A stretch of 64,000 nucleotides of DNA from Thioclava indica (GCF_000714545.1 NZ_AUNB01000018.1:62001-126000); one strand, 5' to 3'; positions 18,903 through 28,657 are shown, counted from the stretch's first letter. The notes: generated from the sequence alone by a model not told the origin. Translations and numbers: made by a program.

Positions 18903-18942
18903 AGGTCTGTGAAAATCCCGTTAGTATCTGATGTCGTGGCAA

Positions 18943-20892
18943 TTATCCGCGCAAGTCGGGCGGCGTCGATTCGGCTTTCAGCTCGGCCACGATGTCATCA
19001 AGCGCGGCCATGCGGGTGCGCGTATCGCCAAGCTGCCGCACCGAGACCGAGCGCTCTTCGACCTCTTTCATGCCGATGGCAAAGATATAGGGGACCTTGC
19101 CATGGCTGTGTTCGCGCACCTTGTAATTGATCTTTTCGTTGCGCGTATCGGCCTCGGCGCGGATGCCCGCGGCGATCAGCTTTTCGGTGACCTCGCGCAC
19201 ATAATCATCGGCGTCCGAGACAATTGCGGCTACCACAACCTGACGCGGGGCAAGCCAAAGCGGCAGTTTGCCCGCGTGGGATTCGATCAAGATGCCGATG
19301 AAGCGCTCGAAGCTGCCAAGAACCGCGCGGTGCAGCATGATCGGGCGGTGGCGTTCGCCATCCGAGCCGACATAATCGGCATCCAGCCGCTCGGGCAGGT
19401 TCGGGTCCACCTGAAGCGTGCCGCATTGCCAATCGCGCCCGATGGCATCGGTGAGGACGAATTCCAGCTTGGGCCCGTAAAACGCGCCTTCGCCTTCCTG
19501 AACCTCGAACTCGTAGCCCGCTTTGCGGCAGGCATTGCCAAGGCTTTCTTCGGCGTAGTCCCAGCTTTCCTCGGACCCGATGCGCTTTTCAGGGCGGGTC
19601 GAGAGTTTGACCTTCCAGTTATCAAATCCCAAATCGGCATAGATTCCGGCGAGAAATTCGATGAATTTCTTGGTCTCGGGTTCGATCTGCTCTTGGGTGC
19701 AGAAAATATGCGCGTCATCCTGGGTAAAACCGCGCACCCGCATGATGCCATGCAGCGCGCCCGAGGGTTCATAGCGGTTGCACGAGCCAAACTCGGCCAT
19801 GCGCAGCGGCAGATCGCGATAGCTTTTGGTGCCGACGTTGAAAATCTGCACATGGCCGGGGCAGTTCATCGGCTTGAGCGCATTGACGGTTTTTTCGCGC
19901 GCGTGATCCTCGTCCACTTCGACGATGAACATGTTTTCCTGATAGTTTTCCCAATGCCCCGAGGCTTCCCAAAGTTTGCGGTTCACCACTTGCGGGGTGT
20001 TGACCTCGACATAGCCATCGGCGCGCTGTTTGCGCCGCATGTAGTCTTGCAGGTTGGTGTAGATCGACCAGCCGTTGGGATGCCAAAAGATCTGCCCCGG
20101 AGCCTCTTCCTGCATGTGAAACAGGTTCATCTCGCGGCCCAGCTTGCGGTGATCGCGTTTGGCGGCCTCTTCGAGCATGGTCATATGCGCGGTGAGGTCT
20201 TTCTTGGACTTGAACGCCACGCCATAGATGCGCTGCAGCATCGGGCGGGTGTTATCGCCCAGCCAATACGCGCCCGCGACATGGGTCAGCTTGAACGCAT
20301 CCGCAGGGACTTGACCCGTGTGTTGCAGGTGCGGGCCGCGGCACAGATCCTGCCAATTGCCATGCCAATACATCCGAATATCTTCGCCCACCGGGATGCG
20401 GTTGATCAGCTCGACCTTATAGGGCTCGTCGGTGGCAAGGTAATGATCAATCGCGTGTTTGCGGCTCCAGGTCTCGGTTTTCACCGGATCGCGGGCATTG
20501 ATGATTTCGCGCATCTTCTTTTCGATCGCGCCAAGGTCTTCGGGGGTGAAAGGTTCCTCGCGGTCGAAATCGTAAAACCAGCCGTAATCGCGCACTGGAC
20601 CGATCGTGACCTTCACGCCGGGGTAAAGCTCTTGCACGGCGCGCGCCATGATATGGGCCAGATCGTGGCGGATCAGTTCCAGCGCTGGGCCGTCATCGGC
20701 CATCGTGTTGATTGCGATTTTCGCGTCTTCGGTGATGGGCCACTGCAAATCCCAATGCGTGTCATTCACCTGCGCCGAGATTGCCTTTTTGGCCAGCGAG
20801 TTCGCAATTGAGGCGGCCACTTCAGCGGGCGTGACGCCGCTATCATAGGAGCGTTGCGAGCCATCGGGGAAGGTGAGGGAGATCTGGGACAT
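18943..20892 (-). CDS. thrS: Threonyl-tRNA synthetase
   Basis: Charges tRNA-Thr. At 649 residues with the full set of domains, it has an N-terminal TGS domain ([15 protein letters not shown]), the editing domain with [12 protein letters not shown], and the class II core with [39 protein letters not shown] and [17 protein letters not shown]. The C-terminal anticodon-binding domain contains [14 protein letters not shown]. The start at 20892 is preceded by a GAGGA site; a longer frame to 20982 is open but does not resemble the family. Confidence 0.97.
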   Translation of the reverse strand: MSQISLTFPDGSQRSYDSGVTPAEVAASIANSLAKKAISAQVNDTHWDLQWPITEDAKIAINTMADDGPALELIRHDLAHIMARAVQELYPGVKVTIGPVRDYGWFYDFDREEPFTPEDLGAIEKKMREIINARDPVKTETWSRKHAIDHYLATDEPYKVELINRIPVGEDIRMYWHGNWQDLCRGPHLQHTGQVPADAFKLTHVAGAYWLGDNTRPMLQRIYGVAFKSKKDLTAHMTMLEEAAKRDHRKLGREMNLFHMQEEAPGQIFWHPNGWSIYTNLQDYMRRKQRADGYVEVNTPQVVNRKLWEASGHWENYQENMFIVEVDEDHAREKTVNALKPMNCPGHVQIFNVGTKSYRDLPLRMAEFGSCNRYEPSGALHGIMRVRGFTQDDAHIFCTQEQIEPETKKFIEFLAGIYADLGFDNWKVKLSTRPEKRIGSEESWDYAEESLGNACRKAGYEFEVQEGEGAFYGPKLEFVLTDAIGRDWQCGTLQVDPNLPERLDADYVGSDGERHRPIMLHRAVLGSFERFIGILIESHAGKLPLWLAPRQVVVAAIVSDADDYVREVTEKLIAAGIRAEADTRNEKINYKVREHSHGKVPYIFAIGMKEVEERSVSVRQLGDTRTRMAALDDIVAELKAESTPPDLRG

Positions 20893-21066
20893 GTCTGTCC
20901 TCCTCGTCGGTTTGGCGCCCACGGAGCGCCCGGTTGCGGGACTATATTCGGCGCGGTTTTGCGCGTTTGTTGTTTCGCGCATCTAGGGCAGGGGTGTCAA
21001 GCGCAGCGCATGCAAAACGCGCCCGAAACGGGCGCGCTGCGTCAATTCGACCAATCGAGCGGCGGG

Positions 21067-21618
21067 TTACATCTTGTTGAGTTTACTCTGCAGCTCGGCC
21101 AGTTGCTTTTTGATCGCGTCCAACTCGCCACGCTCATCGCCAGCGTCTTCGGGCGCGGGGCCGGATGATCCCGCCGTGCCCCAGCCCGCCATCATGTTTT
21201 TCAAGAAGGCTTTTTGCTGGGCTTGCAGCGCCTCAATACCAGGCATCGAGCCCATCGGGCCGGGAATTTTCGTCATGTTTTCGAGCAGGTGCGAATGACC
21301 CTCGCGCAGCATCTCGAAACTTGCGGCAAGGAATTGCGGCACCACCGATTGCGCCGCCCCGGTATAGGAACGCACCAGATCGGTCAGCACGTCGACGGGC
21401 AGCACGGACTCGCCGCGGCTTTCATGTTCGGCCACGATTTGCAGCAGATATTGACGCGTCAGATCGTCGCCCGATTTCAGGTCAATGATCTGCACTTCGC
21501 GCCCATCGCGAATGAATTTGGCAATGTCTTCAAGCGTGACGTAGTCGCTGGTCTCGGTGTTGTAGAGCCGGCGGCTTGCATAGCGCTTGATCAGCAGGGG
21601 CTTGGCATCGTCAGCCAT
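21067..21618 (-). CDS. phaR: Polyhydroxyalkanoate synthesis repressor PhaR
   Basis: A DNA-binding repressor that also senses PHB and controls phasin and its own gene. It is 183 residues. The N-terminal domain KRYASRRLYNTETSDYVTLEDIAKFIRDG is the PHB/PHA accumulation regulator DNA-binding domain. The C-terminal part is helical and amphipathic (ELDAIKKQLAELQSKLNKM). The start at 21618 has TCCGGAGGA upstream. It lies downstream of phaP, separated by a terminator, and has its own promoter with two PhaR-like sites. Confidence 0.94.
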   Translation of the reverse strand: MADDAKPLLIKRYASRRLYNTETSDYVTLEDIAKFIRDGREVQIIDLKSGDDLTRQYLLQIVAEHESRGESVLPVDVLTDLVRSYTGAAQSVVPQFLAASFEMLREGHSHLLENMTKIPGPMGSMPGIEALQAQQKAFLKNMMAGWGTAGSSGPAPEDAGDERGELDAIKKQLAELQSKLNKM

Positions 21619-21641
21619 GAAATCCTCCGGAAGAAATATTA

Positions 21642-21677
21642 TTGCGTTGCAGCGATAGTGAGACGCTGCAGGCGCAA
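21642..21677. promoter_or_regulatory. Two probable PhaR sites upstream of phaR
   Basis: TTGCGTTGCAG (21642-21652) and CTGCAGGCGCAA (21666-21677) each differ by one base from the recalled Paracoccus PhaR consensus CTGC-N3/4-GCAG. They lie 24-59 bases upstream of the phaR start, which suits autorepression. Confidence 0.55.
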
Positions 21678-21691
21678 AAGCAACCAAAGAA

Positions 21692-21719
21692 AAAAGGCGA
21701 GCCCGAAGGCTCGCCTTTA
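21692..21719 (-). terminator. Rho-independent terminator of phaP
   Basis: On the minus strand AAAGGCGAGCC pairs with GGCTCGCCTTT around a TTCG tetraloop (reading 21718 to 21693), followed by a run of T. It lies 48 bases after the phaP stop and before the phaR promoter. Confidence 0.88.
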
Positions 21720-21765
21720 GTTCCGTTCCCGGCAGGGAGGAGGACGCTGGGAGACGGAAGTAGTT

Positions 21766-22215
21766 TTACTTCGCAGCGCTGGTCGCTTTTTTGGCAGCAG
21801 CGCCCATGTCGGCGGTTGCTTTTTTGACCGAAGCCGAAGCTTCTTCGGAGATGTCTTTGCCAGCAGCCATCATCAGCTCGACGGTTTCCATCTGCACTTT
21901 TTTCGCGATTTCAGCGAAAGCAGCCATGTTTTCCGACGCCATTTCAGCAGCAGCCGAAGCAAAGTCGCTGGCAGCTTTGGCGTAGTCAGCGGGCTCTTCT
22001 TTGGTCGTGGTCAGATCGCCGACTTTTGCGATGGTGTCTTTGGTCCATTTGGTCGACAGCTCGGCCGATTTCTCAGCAGCGTCCAATGCCACTTTCGACA
22101 TTTTCTCGCCCAGAGCGGCTTGCGACTTGAACGCGCCTTGGAATTTCGAGGTGTCCATCGGGAAGTTAGCCATCATGTCTTGCATAACTTTGGTGTAGTC
22201 TTGGGTCTTAGCCAT
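21766..22215 (-). CDS. phaP: Phasin (PHB granule coat protein)
   Basis: A 149-residue, helical, Ala/Lys-rich protein of the phasin family that coats PHB granules. Typical features are the N-terminal amphipathic part (KVMQDMMANFPMDTSKFQGA) and the long Ala-rich helices (KAASDFASAAAEMASENMAA), ending in an Ala/Lys tail. There is no signal peptide. It sits between phaC and phaR, and its promoter carries a perfect PhaR-type palindrome. Confidence 0.92.
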   Translation of the reverse strand: MAKTQDYTKVMQDMMANFPMDTSKFQGAFKSQAALGEKMSKVALDAAEKSAELSTKWTKDTIAKVGDLTTTKEEPADYAKAASDFASAAAEMASENMAAFAEIAKKVQMETVELMMAAGKDISEEASASVKKATADMGAAAKKATSAAK

Positions 22216-22290
22216 TTGTCGTGCTCCATCACAGGGGGTCCGCAGGATTACATCATCGCCAGACCCGTTTTCGTTATGTGATGAACATAC

Positions 22291-22307
22291 ATGCTGCGGC
22301 GCAGCAT
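22291..22307. promoter_or_regulatory. Perfect PhaR-type operator in the phasin promoter
   Basis: ATGCTGCGGCGCAGCAT is an exact 7-bp inverted repeat with a 3-base spacer, and contains CTGC-N3-GCAG, the recalled PhaR recognition pattern. It lies about 75 bases upstream of the phaP start. A looser related sequence (GCCGCGCCGCAG) follows at about 22326. Confidence 0.75.
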
Positions 22308-22359
22308 TTCAAGAGGAACAATGCCGCGCCGCAGAAATTTACAATCTGAGAGCGAAACG

Positions 22360-24153
22360 TCAGATCTTCGCGACTTCTTTGACATAAGTGCCGGGCGCGG
22401 CGCAGAGAATTTTGTGATCGGGTCCGCCGGGAGCGCGCGCGGGTACCATCTTGCCAGATTTTTTCGCCAGCCACTCGCCCCAATGTGGCCACCAGGATCC
22501 GTCATGGAACTCGGCCTCGGCCTTCCATTGATTCGGGTCTGCGACAGGGGCAGCCGAGATGTAATGCCCGTATTTCTTTTTGCTCGGCGGGTTCACGATG
22601 CCCGCGATATGGCCTGATTCGGACAGGATGAACTGCTTGTCCTTCGATCCCATCTGCGCAACCCCGTTAAACGAGGCGATCCAAGGCGCGATATGATCGC
22701 TTTCGCACGCAACCGCCATCAGCGGCACGTTCACATCGCGCACGCTGACGGTTTCGCCCAGCACCTCAAAGCCTTCGCCAGCAAACTTGTCTTGTTGGCA
22801 CAGCCCGCGCAGATATTGCACCGCCATCTTGCCCGGCAGGTTGGTGGAATCGCCATTCCAGAACAGCAGATCAAAGGCGGGCGGGGCCTCGCCCATCATG
22901 TAGCTGCGAATGGCAGGCTGATAGATCAGATCGCGCGACCGCAGAAAAGAGAACGTGCGCGACATGAAATACGAGGACAGCACGCCATCGGTCTCACATT
23001 GCTTTTCGATACCGTCCACGAAATCGTCCTGCAAGAAGACAGTGAACTCGCCCTGATCGGAGAAATCGGTGAGCGTGGTAAAGAAGGTCGCCGAGTTGAT
23101 TGAGCGGTCCTTGCGCTTGTTCAGCAGCCCCAGCGTCAGGCTTAGCGTCGTGCCTGCGATGCAATAGCCAACCGCGTTGATTTTGGGCTCACCGGTCAGC
23201 GCTTTGACCTGATCAATCGCCTCAAGATAGCCCTCTTGCACATAGTCTTCGAGCCCGACATCGGCATAGGTTTGGTCTGGGTTTTTCCAGCTGACGATGA
23301 ACAGCGTAAAGCCCTGATCGACGATCCAGCGGATCAGCGAATTTTGCGGTTTCAGGTCCATGATATAAAACCGGTTGATCCAGGGCGGGAAGATGATCAG
23401 CGGGGTTTTATGAACCTTTTCAGTGGTCGGCTTGTATTGGATCAGCTCAAACAGACGGTTGCGATAGACGACCGAGCCCTCAGCCGTGCCGATATTTTCG
23501 CCCACGACGAAGGCGTCTTTATCGGCTAGCGTCACCAGCAGATCGCCTTGGTTCGCCTCAAGATCGCGCACAAGGTTTTCCAGCCCTTTCACAAGGCTCT
23601 CGCCCTCGGTCTGCACGGCCTTTTCCAGCGCGTCGGGGTTGGTCGCGAGGAAATTGGTCGGCGACATCAGATCAATGATTTGACGCGAAAAGTAATTCAG
23701 GCGCTTGCGGTCGGTGTCATCAATCTCGTCAAGTTGATCAACCGCATCCTGCACCCCCTTAGAGGCGATCAGATATTGCTGCTTGATGAAGTTGAAATAG
23801 GGGTGGCTGTCCCAAAGCGGGTTCTTGAAACGCGGATCGGTCGGGCCGGGATCTTCGGGCGGGCTGAACGTGCCTTGGGCGAGCGACTCGCTCGCCTCAA
23901 CGTAGTGTTTTAGGGCCTGCGACCAGTAATTTGTCTGCGCCTCAAAGATCTTGGAGGGCTTCTCCATCCACTCTTTCATCAACGCTGTCGTCGCGGAAAG
24001 CTGCAGATCGGGGCCGGGGCCTTCGAGGGCTGTATTGGGGGCGCGCTTATGTGACAAAGCGCCGACCATTCGCTCGGTCAGCGCCTCGATCCGTGCGATA
24101 TTTTCCTGCATTTTCTGCGATGCAGCATTTTTTGACTCGTCCTCAGTTGTCAT
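22360..24153 (-). CDS. phaC: Class I poly(3-hydroxybutyrate) synthase
   Basis: Polymerises 3-hydroxyacyl-CoA into PHB on the granule surface. At 597 residues the length is normal for class I. The lipase-box-like motif is VGYCIAGTTLSL near residue 325, where the Cys is the nucleophile. The catalytic Asp lies in the CESDHIAPW region and the His in SESGHIAGIVNPP. A divergent phaZ lies 117 bases away. The acetyl-CoA to hydroxybutyryl-CoA enzymes (phaA, phaB) are not in the window. Confidence 0.97.
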   Translation of the reverse strand: MTTEDESKNAASQKMQENIARIEALTERMVGALSHKRAPNTALEGPGPDLQLSATTALMKEWMEKPSKIFEAQTNYWSQALKHYVEASESLAQGTFSPPEDPGPTDPRFKNPLWDSHPYFNFIKQQYLIASKGVQDAVDQLDEIDDTDRKRLNYFSRQIIDLMSPTNFLATNPDALEKAVQTEGESLVKGLENLVRDLEANQGDLLVTLADKDAFVVGENIGTAEGSVVYRNRLFELIQYKPTTEKVHKTPLIIFPPWINRFYIMDLKPQNSLIRWIVDQGFTLFIVSWKNPDQTYADVGLEDYVQEGYLEAIDQVKALTGEPKINAVGYCIAGTTLSLTLGLLNKRKDRSINSATFFTTLTDFSDQGEFTVFLQDDFVDGIEKQCETDGVLSSYFMSRTFSFLRSRDLIYQPAIRSYMMGEAPPAFDLLFWNGDSTNLPGKMAVQYLRGLCQQDKFAGEGFEVLGETVSVRDVNVPLMAVACESDHIAPWIASFNGVAQMGSKDKQFILSESGHIAGIVNPPSKKKYGHYISAAPVADPNQWKAEAEFHDGSWWPHWGEWLAKKSGKMVPARAPGGPDHKILCAAPGTYVKEVAKI

Positions 24154-24270
24154 AGCGCCAATTCCTCCCTATCCTGAGGGTAGCATAATCTTGCCGTAGT
24201 CTTGGGGTAAAGCGGCGTTTGAGTCACACTGTGCGGGGTTTCGCCTGCACACCCCGGCCAAGGAGCCAAA

Positions 24271-25587
24271 ATGAAGACGATCATGAGCTATGACCTGATG
24301 GAAACCGTCAGGAATACCAATGAATGGATGGGGGCTTCGGCGCGCGCCATGGCGTCCTATCCGATCTGGGGGCTGACGCCGCATCCGATGTTCAAAGTCA
24401 TGTCGGCTTGGGGGCGGGTGACGGAACGCTCGTTTGCGCGCATGGTGATCAAGCCCGATTGGGGGATCGTTTCGATTGCCGCTGATGACGGTCGCGACCA
24501 CCTTGTCGAGGTCGAGACGGTGATGGACAAGCCTTTCGGTTCGCTGATCCATTTCAACGTGCATGGCCGCGAGCCGATGGCACGCCGCGTTTTGCTGGTG
24601 GCACCGATGTCGGGCCATTACGCAACGCTGCTGCGCTCGACCGTGACCTCGCTGCTGCCCGACGCGGATGTCTGGATCACCGACTGGCACAATGCGCGCG
24701 ACATTCCCGTCAGCGCAGGCAAGTTCGATATCGAGGATTACACGCTCTATCTGGTCGATTTCATGAAGGAACTCGGCCCCGATATCAACGTGATCGCTGT
24801 TTGTCAGCCCGCGCCGATTGCACTGGTCGCAACCGCCTATCTCGCCGAAGAGGAGCCCGCCGCACAGCCGCGCACCCTGACGCTGATCGGTGGTCCGATT
24901 GATCCCGATGCCGCCGCAACCGAGGTCACCGATTTCGGTCGTCGCGTCACGATGGGCCAGCTTGAGCAAATGGTGATCCAGCGCGTCGGCTTCAAATACA
25001 AGGGTGCGGGGCGTCTGGTTTATCCGGGCCTGATGCAGCTTGCCTCGTTCATTTCGATGAACATGGACAAGCACACGCAAGCCTTTCAGGAAAAAATCTG
25101 GAACGAAGCCTCGGGTGAGGCGACAGTGTTGGACAAACACTACCGTTTCTATGACGAATATCTTGCGGTGATGGATATGACGGCAGAGTTCTATCTTTCG
25201 ACCGTGGACCGCATCTTCAAAGGTCTCGAGATTGCAGAAAACCGATTTGAAATCAACGGTAAGCGCGTCGATATCGGCAAGATCACCTCGGTTGCGGTGA
25301 AGACGGTCGAAGGCGAGAAAGACGATATTTCCGCGCCTGGTCAATGTGTGGCCGCGTTGGATCTGTGCACGGGTGTGCCGGACGCAATGAAGAACAACCA
25401 CCTCGAACCAGATGCGGGCCATTATGGCATCTTTGCCGGGTCGCATTGGCGCAACAATATTCGCCCACTGGTGTTGGATTTCATCGACGAATACGCGGAT
25501 GGCGGCGAACAAACGAGCCCCAAAGCCAAGGCGGCCACTGTCACGCCGATCCGCAAAAAACCGAAAGCGACCAAGGCCACCGCCTAA
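24271..25587 (+). CDS. phaZ: Intracellular PHB depolymerase
   Basis: Mobilises stored PHB. The 438-residue protein has no signal peptide, consistent with an intracellular enzyme. The nucleophile region reads VIAVCQPAPIALVA near residue 175, with Cys in place of the usual Ser, as in the Ralstonia PhaZ1 type. The N-terminus MKTIMSYDLMETVRNTNEW is typical. It is divergent from phaC, so synthesis and breakdown share a 117-base control region. The C-terminus is Lys/Ala-rich (KKPKATKATA). Confidence 0.93.
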   Translation: MKTIMSYDLMETVRNTNEWMGASARAMASYPIWGLTPHPMFKVMSAWGRVTERSFARMVIKPDWGIVSIAADDGRDHLVEVETVMDKPFGSLIHFNVHGREPMARRVLLVAPMSGHYATLLRSTVTSLLPDADVWITDWHNARDIPVSAGKFDIEDYTLYLVDFMKELGPDINVIAVCQPAPIALVATAYLAEEEPAAQPRTLTLIGGPIDPDAAATEVTDFGRRVTMGQLEQMVIQRVGFKYKGAGRLVYPGLMQLASFISMNMDKHTQAFQEKIWNEASGEATVLDKHYRFYDEYLAVMDMTAEFYLSTVDRIFKGLEIAENRFEINGKRVDIGKITSVAVKTVEGEKDDISAPGQCVAALDLCTGVPDAMKNNHLEPDAGHYGIFAGSHWRNNIRPLVLDFIDEYADGGEQTSPKAKAATVTPIRKKPKATKATA

Positions 25588-25606
25588 GTCGGAACAGGTT
25601 ATATTT

Positions 25607-26317
25607 TCAAGCCAATAGCAGGGGCGCGTCGAGCCAATCGCGTAGCCCCTGCGTTATTTTCTCGGGCTGCTCCAGCGGGCTAAGGTGCCCTGCGCCCAAG
25701 ATCAGGCGATATTCGGCATGCGGCATCAGCTCGGCCAGAAATTCGTGGCGGCGGGGCGGACAAATCTGGTCATATTCGCCACACATCAACAGCGCGCGCG
25801 TTCGGGTGGACCGAAGGGTGCGTTGAAAATCGGGCCGCCGCATCAAGGCGCGCGATTGTTCGATAAACGTGTCGGGGCCAAGGGCTGCGGCCATTTCCAG
25901 CATCAAAGCCTGCACATGCGGGCGGTTTTCTCCCGGTGCCAGCGTCTCGGGCGGGATTTCCTCTAGCATGACCTCATCCAGCCGTCCGGTGCGCGCGCGT
26001 ACCATGCGCGGTTCACGCCTGCCCGCCATTTGCGGCGTTTCGGGCAGAGGAGAGATGTCGATCAAGGAGATCTGGCTGACCCGCTCGGGCGCGCGCCGCA
26101 ACACGTCCATCGCCACGACCCCGCCCAGCCAATGCCCGACCAGCGCAAAGCGCGGCGGCGCTTCGGCCAGGACGCGCGCGGACATCTCCTCAATCGAGGC
26201 TCCGCGTAGGCGCGCAACGCTGACGCTGCGATCCGCTGACAGCTCTTGCAGTGGATGCCAGAACAGGCGCGCATCACACATCATTCCAGGCAGGAAGATC
26301 ACGGGATCGTCTTGCAT
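25607..26317 (-). CDS. Alpha/beta hydrolase-fold protein lacking the nucleophile Ser
   Basis: A 236-residue alpha/beta hydrolase of the small esterase/BioH-like type (IFLPGMMCDARLF, later GAGHLSPLEQPE with the expected His). The nucleophile elbow, normally GHSxGG, reads GHWLGG; the codon is TGG at 26129-26131 (minus strand), one base from TCG Ser. The acid (CGEYDQICPP) and His are kept. The start at 26317 was chosen because the protein then begins MQDDPVIFLPG. It may be catalytically dead or have another role. It is convergent with phaZ, 19 bases away. Confidence 0.82.
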   Translation of the reverse strand: MQDDPVIFLPGMMCDARLFWHPLQELSADRSVSVARLRGASIEEMSARVLAEAPPRFALVGHWLGGVVAMDVLRRAPERVSQISLIDISPLPETPQMAGRREPRMVRARTGRLDEVMLEEIPPETLAPGENRPHVQALMLEMAAALGPDTFIEQSRALMRRPDFQRTLRSTRTRALLMCGEYDQICPPRRHEFLAELMPHAEYRLILGAGHLSPLEQPEKITQGLRDWLDAPLLLA

Positions 26318-26413
26318 TGCTCTCACCTCGTTTGTCGGCGCTTGATCGCGCTCTTGCGCGGCGAGTGTGCCGCAAGGCGTAGGCGGAGGCAAACCGAAAC
26401 AGCGTGATCGCGC

Positions 26414-27160
26414 CTATTGCTGCGCGTCGATCACCTCGGCCAGCGCGGTCTTGATCAGGGTCAGACATTCGGATGTCGAAAAGCGGTGATCGGCCCCTTT
26501 TACCAGCGTCAGGCGCATATCCGTCCCGTCGGCATGATCCAGCAGGCGCAGCGCTGTTTCGGTCGAGACGGCGCTATCGGCCGTGCCCTGCAAGAACCGC
26601 GTCGGGAAGGGCAGGGCGAGCGGGCTGCGCAGCACCAGCCGCGTGCGCCCCTCGTTGATCAACCGGCGCGTGATGACATAGGGATCGCCATAATCCGAAG
26701 GCACCTCGACCGAGCCTTGCGATTCCAGCTTGTGACGGGTTTCCTGATCGAAGCTGGCCCAATAGCCGTCTTCGGTGAAATCGGGCGCGGCGGCGATGGT
26801 CACGAGGCCAGCGATTTTCTCGGGATGCTCACGCGCCATCAAAAGCGAGATCCAGCCGCCCATCGACGATCCCACGAGGATCTGCGGCCCCTCGGTCAGT
26901 GCCATGATGACGTCGCGCGCATCCTCATACCAGTCGCCAATCGCGCCCTCGTCAAACGCCCCGCCCGACACGCCATGCCCGGAATAATCAAAGCGCAGGA
27001 ATGCACGTCCTTGCGCGCGTGCCCAGTTTTCCAGTGCAAGCGCCTTAGTGCCCTCCATGTCCGATTTGAACCCGCCCAGAAACACCACGCCGGGGCCTGT
27101 GCCGGGCGTGAGATTGTAGGCGATGCGGCGGGCTTCTGGCGTGTCGAGATACTCGGTCAT
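26414..27160 (-). CDS. Alpha/beta hydrolase
   Basis: A 248-residue cytosolic hydrolase of the ABHD10/carboxylesterase-like type. The oxyanion region is VVFLGGFKSDMEG, the nucleophile elbow VGSSMGGWIS has its Ser near residue 107, and the acid and His lie in LQGTADSAVS and KGADHRFS. The substrate is unknown. It lies 96 bases upstream of the degenerate hydrolase on the same strand; the two are not obviously recent duplicates. Confidence 0.85.
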   Translation of the reverse strand: MTEYLDTPEARRIAYNLTPGTGPGVVFLGGFKSDMEGTKALALENWARAQGRAFLRFDYSGHGVSGGAFDEGAIGDWYEDARDVIMALTEGPQILVGSSMGGWISLLMAREHPEKIAGLVTIAAAPDFTEDGYWASFDQETRHKLESQGSVEVPSDYGDPYVITRRLINEGRTRLVLRSPLALPFPTRFLQGTADSAVSTETALRLLDHADGTDMRLTLVKGADHRFSTSECLTLIKTALAEVIDAQQ

Positions 27161-27230
27161 GGGGCGTCCTTTTTGGCTTCCCGCTCAACCTAACCGCGCC
27201 GCGCGCAAGGCTCAACGGGGCAGGGCGACC

Positions 27231-27797
27231 TTAGCGCGCCATTGCGTAAAACTCGGGGTTGGGCGGGATCGAAGCCATGTTCACCAGCCGGTTGGATAGC
27301 CCGAAGAAGCTGGAGATTGCGCCGATATCCCAGATGTCGTCATCGCTGAAACCGTGCGCGTGCAGCACCGCGTAATCTTCCGCCTCGACCTCTTGCGCGC
27401 GCTGCGACACTTTCATCGCGAAATCGAGCATCGCGCGCTGGCGTGGCGTAATCGACGCCTTGCGATAATTCACCGCGACCTGATCGGCAATCAGCGGGTC
27501 TTTCGCCCGAATCCGCAGGATCGCGCCATGGGCGATCACGCAATACTGACATTCATTGGCCGCCGAAGTCGCCACCACGATCATCTCGCGCTCGGCAATG
27601 CTCAGGTTGCCGGGACGCTCCATCAGCGCGTCGTGATAGGCAAAAAACGCGCGAAATTCGTCGGGGCGATGGGCCAGCGCGAGAAAGATATTGGGAATGA
27701 AGCCCGCCTTCTCTTGCACGGCCTCAAGGCGGGTGCGGATATCCTCGGGCATTTCTGAAAGTGCCGGCACCGGATGGCGGCTGAGTTGGTCTTGCAT
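27231..27797 (-). CDS. Peroxidase-related protein (carboxymuconolactone decarboxylase/AhpD-like fold)
   Basis: A 188-residue protein of the uncharacterised peroxidase-related family. The redox motif NECQYCVIAHG (Cys-x-x-Cys-...-His) lies near residue 80, as in AhpD. The C-terminal half (YRKASITPRQRAMLDFAMKV) is also typical. It probably acts as a thiol-dependent hydroperoxide-reducing or related protein; the true substrate is unknown. It stands between a hydrolase and xthA. Confidence 0.83.
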   Translation of the reverse strand: MQDQLSRHPVPALSEMPEDIRTRLEAVQEKAGFIPNIFLALAHRPDEFRAFFAYHDALMERPGNLSIAEREMIVVATSAANECQYCVIAHGAILRIRAKDPLIADQVAVNYRKASITPRQRAMLDFAMKVSQRAQEVEAEDYAVLHAHGFSDDDIWDIGAISSFFGLSNRLVNMASIPPNPEFYAMAR

Positions 27798-27850
27798 GAT
27801 GGTCCTCCTTGCACGAAATCTTGCAGGTGAAGCCTGGGATATGCAAGGGG

Positions 27851-28657
27851 TCAGGCCGCCAGTTCGACCCAGACCGGCACATGATCAGAGGGCTTGTCGC
27901 GGCCGCGAATTTCCTTGTCGATCCCCACCGCTTGCATCAGATCGGCGGCTTGGGGCGACAGCAGCAAATGATCGATGCGGATGCCGTTATTGCGCGGCCA
28001 AGCGCCCGCCTGATAGTCCCAGAACGAATATTGGCCGGGCTCGGCATCGCGGGCGCGAAACGCCTCGGTAAAGCCCATGTTCAAAAGCCGGCGAAAGGCG
28101 GCGCGGCTTTCGGGCAGCGCCAGCGCATCCTTGCGCCAGGCCTCGGGCTTGGCGGCATCCTCATCTTGGGGGATGATGTTGTAATCGCCCGCCATCAGGA
28201 ACGGCTCTTCGAGCGCCAGCAATTCGGTCGCGCGGGCCTGCATCCGCGCCATCCAATCCAGCTTATAGCCGTATTTCCCCTCATGGATCGGCGCGCCCGT
28301 GTCGTCAAATTCCACCGGATTGCCATTGGGCAGATACAGCCCGCACAGACGCACCGCACGCTCGCCCACAACGGTCGCTTCGATCCAGCGGGCTTGCTCG
28401 TCACCGTCGTCGCCGGGCAATCCGCGCGTGATATCCTCAAGCGGCAGCTTAGAGAGGATCGCAACGCCGTTGAAACTTTTCTGACCATGGGTTTCGACTT
28501 GATAGCCCAGATCCTCGAACAGCTCGCGCGGGAAGGCCTCATCGACGGATTTGATCTCTTGCAGCAAGGCCACATCGGGTTGCGCCTCGCGTAGCCAGTC
28601 GATCAGCGCGGGATGGCGCGCTTTAATGCCGTTGATATTGAAGGTGGCGATTTTCAT
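27851..28657 (-). CDS. xthA: Exodeoxyribonuclease III
   Basis: AP endonuclease / 3'-5' exonuclease of base excision repair. It is 268 residues. Motifs are MKIATFNINGIKAR, LLQEIKS (metal Glu near residue 37), GDYNIIPQDEDA and RIDHLLLS, and the terminal SDHVPVWVEL with catalytic His. The start at 28657 gives the family N-terminus; the longer frame to 28771 does not resemble it. Confidence 0.94.
   Translation of the reverse strand: MKIATFNINGIKARHPALIDWLREAQPDVALLQEIKSVDEAFPRELFEDLGYQVETHGQKSFNGVAILSKLPLEDITRGLPGDDGDEQARWIEATVVGERAVRLCGLYLPNGNPVEFDDTGAPIHEGKYGYKLDWMARMQARATELLALEEPFLMAGDYNIIPQDEDAAKPEAWRKDALALPESRAAFRRLLNMGFTEAFRARDAEPGQYSFWDYQAGAWPRNNGIRIDHLLLSPQAADLMQAVGIDKEIRGRDKPSDHVPVWVELAA

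Noticed and set aside
18931-20811. Long plus-strand frame (626 residues) opposite thrS
   Set aside because: It is antisense to thrS, whose motifs are complete. The composition is that of a shadow frame.
24169-25512. Long minus-strand frame (447 residues) opposite phaZ
   Set aside because: It lies wholly antisense to phaZ, is rich in His/Arg/Gln as expected for a shadow of a high-GC gene, and has no recognisable motif.
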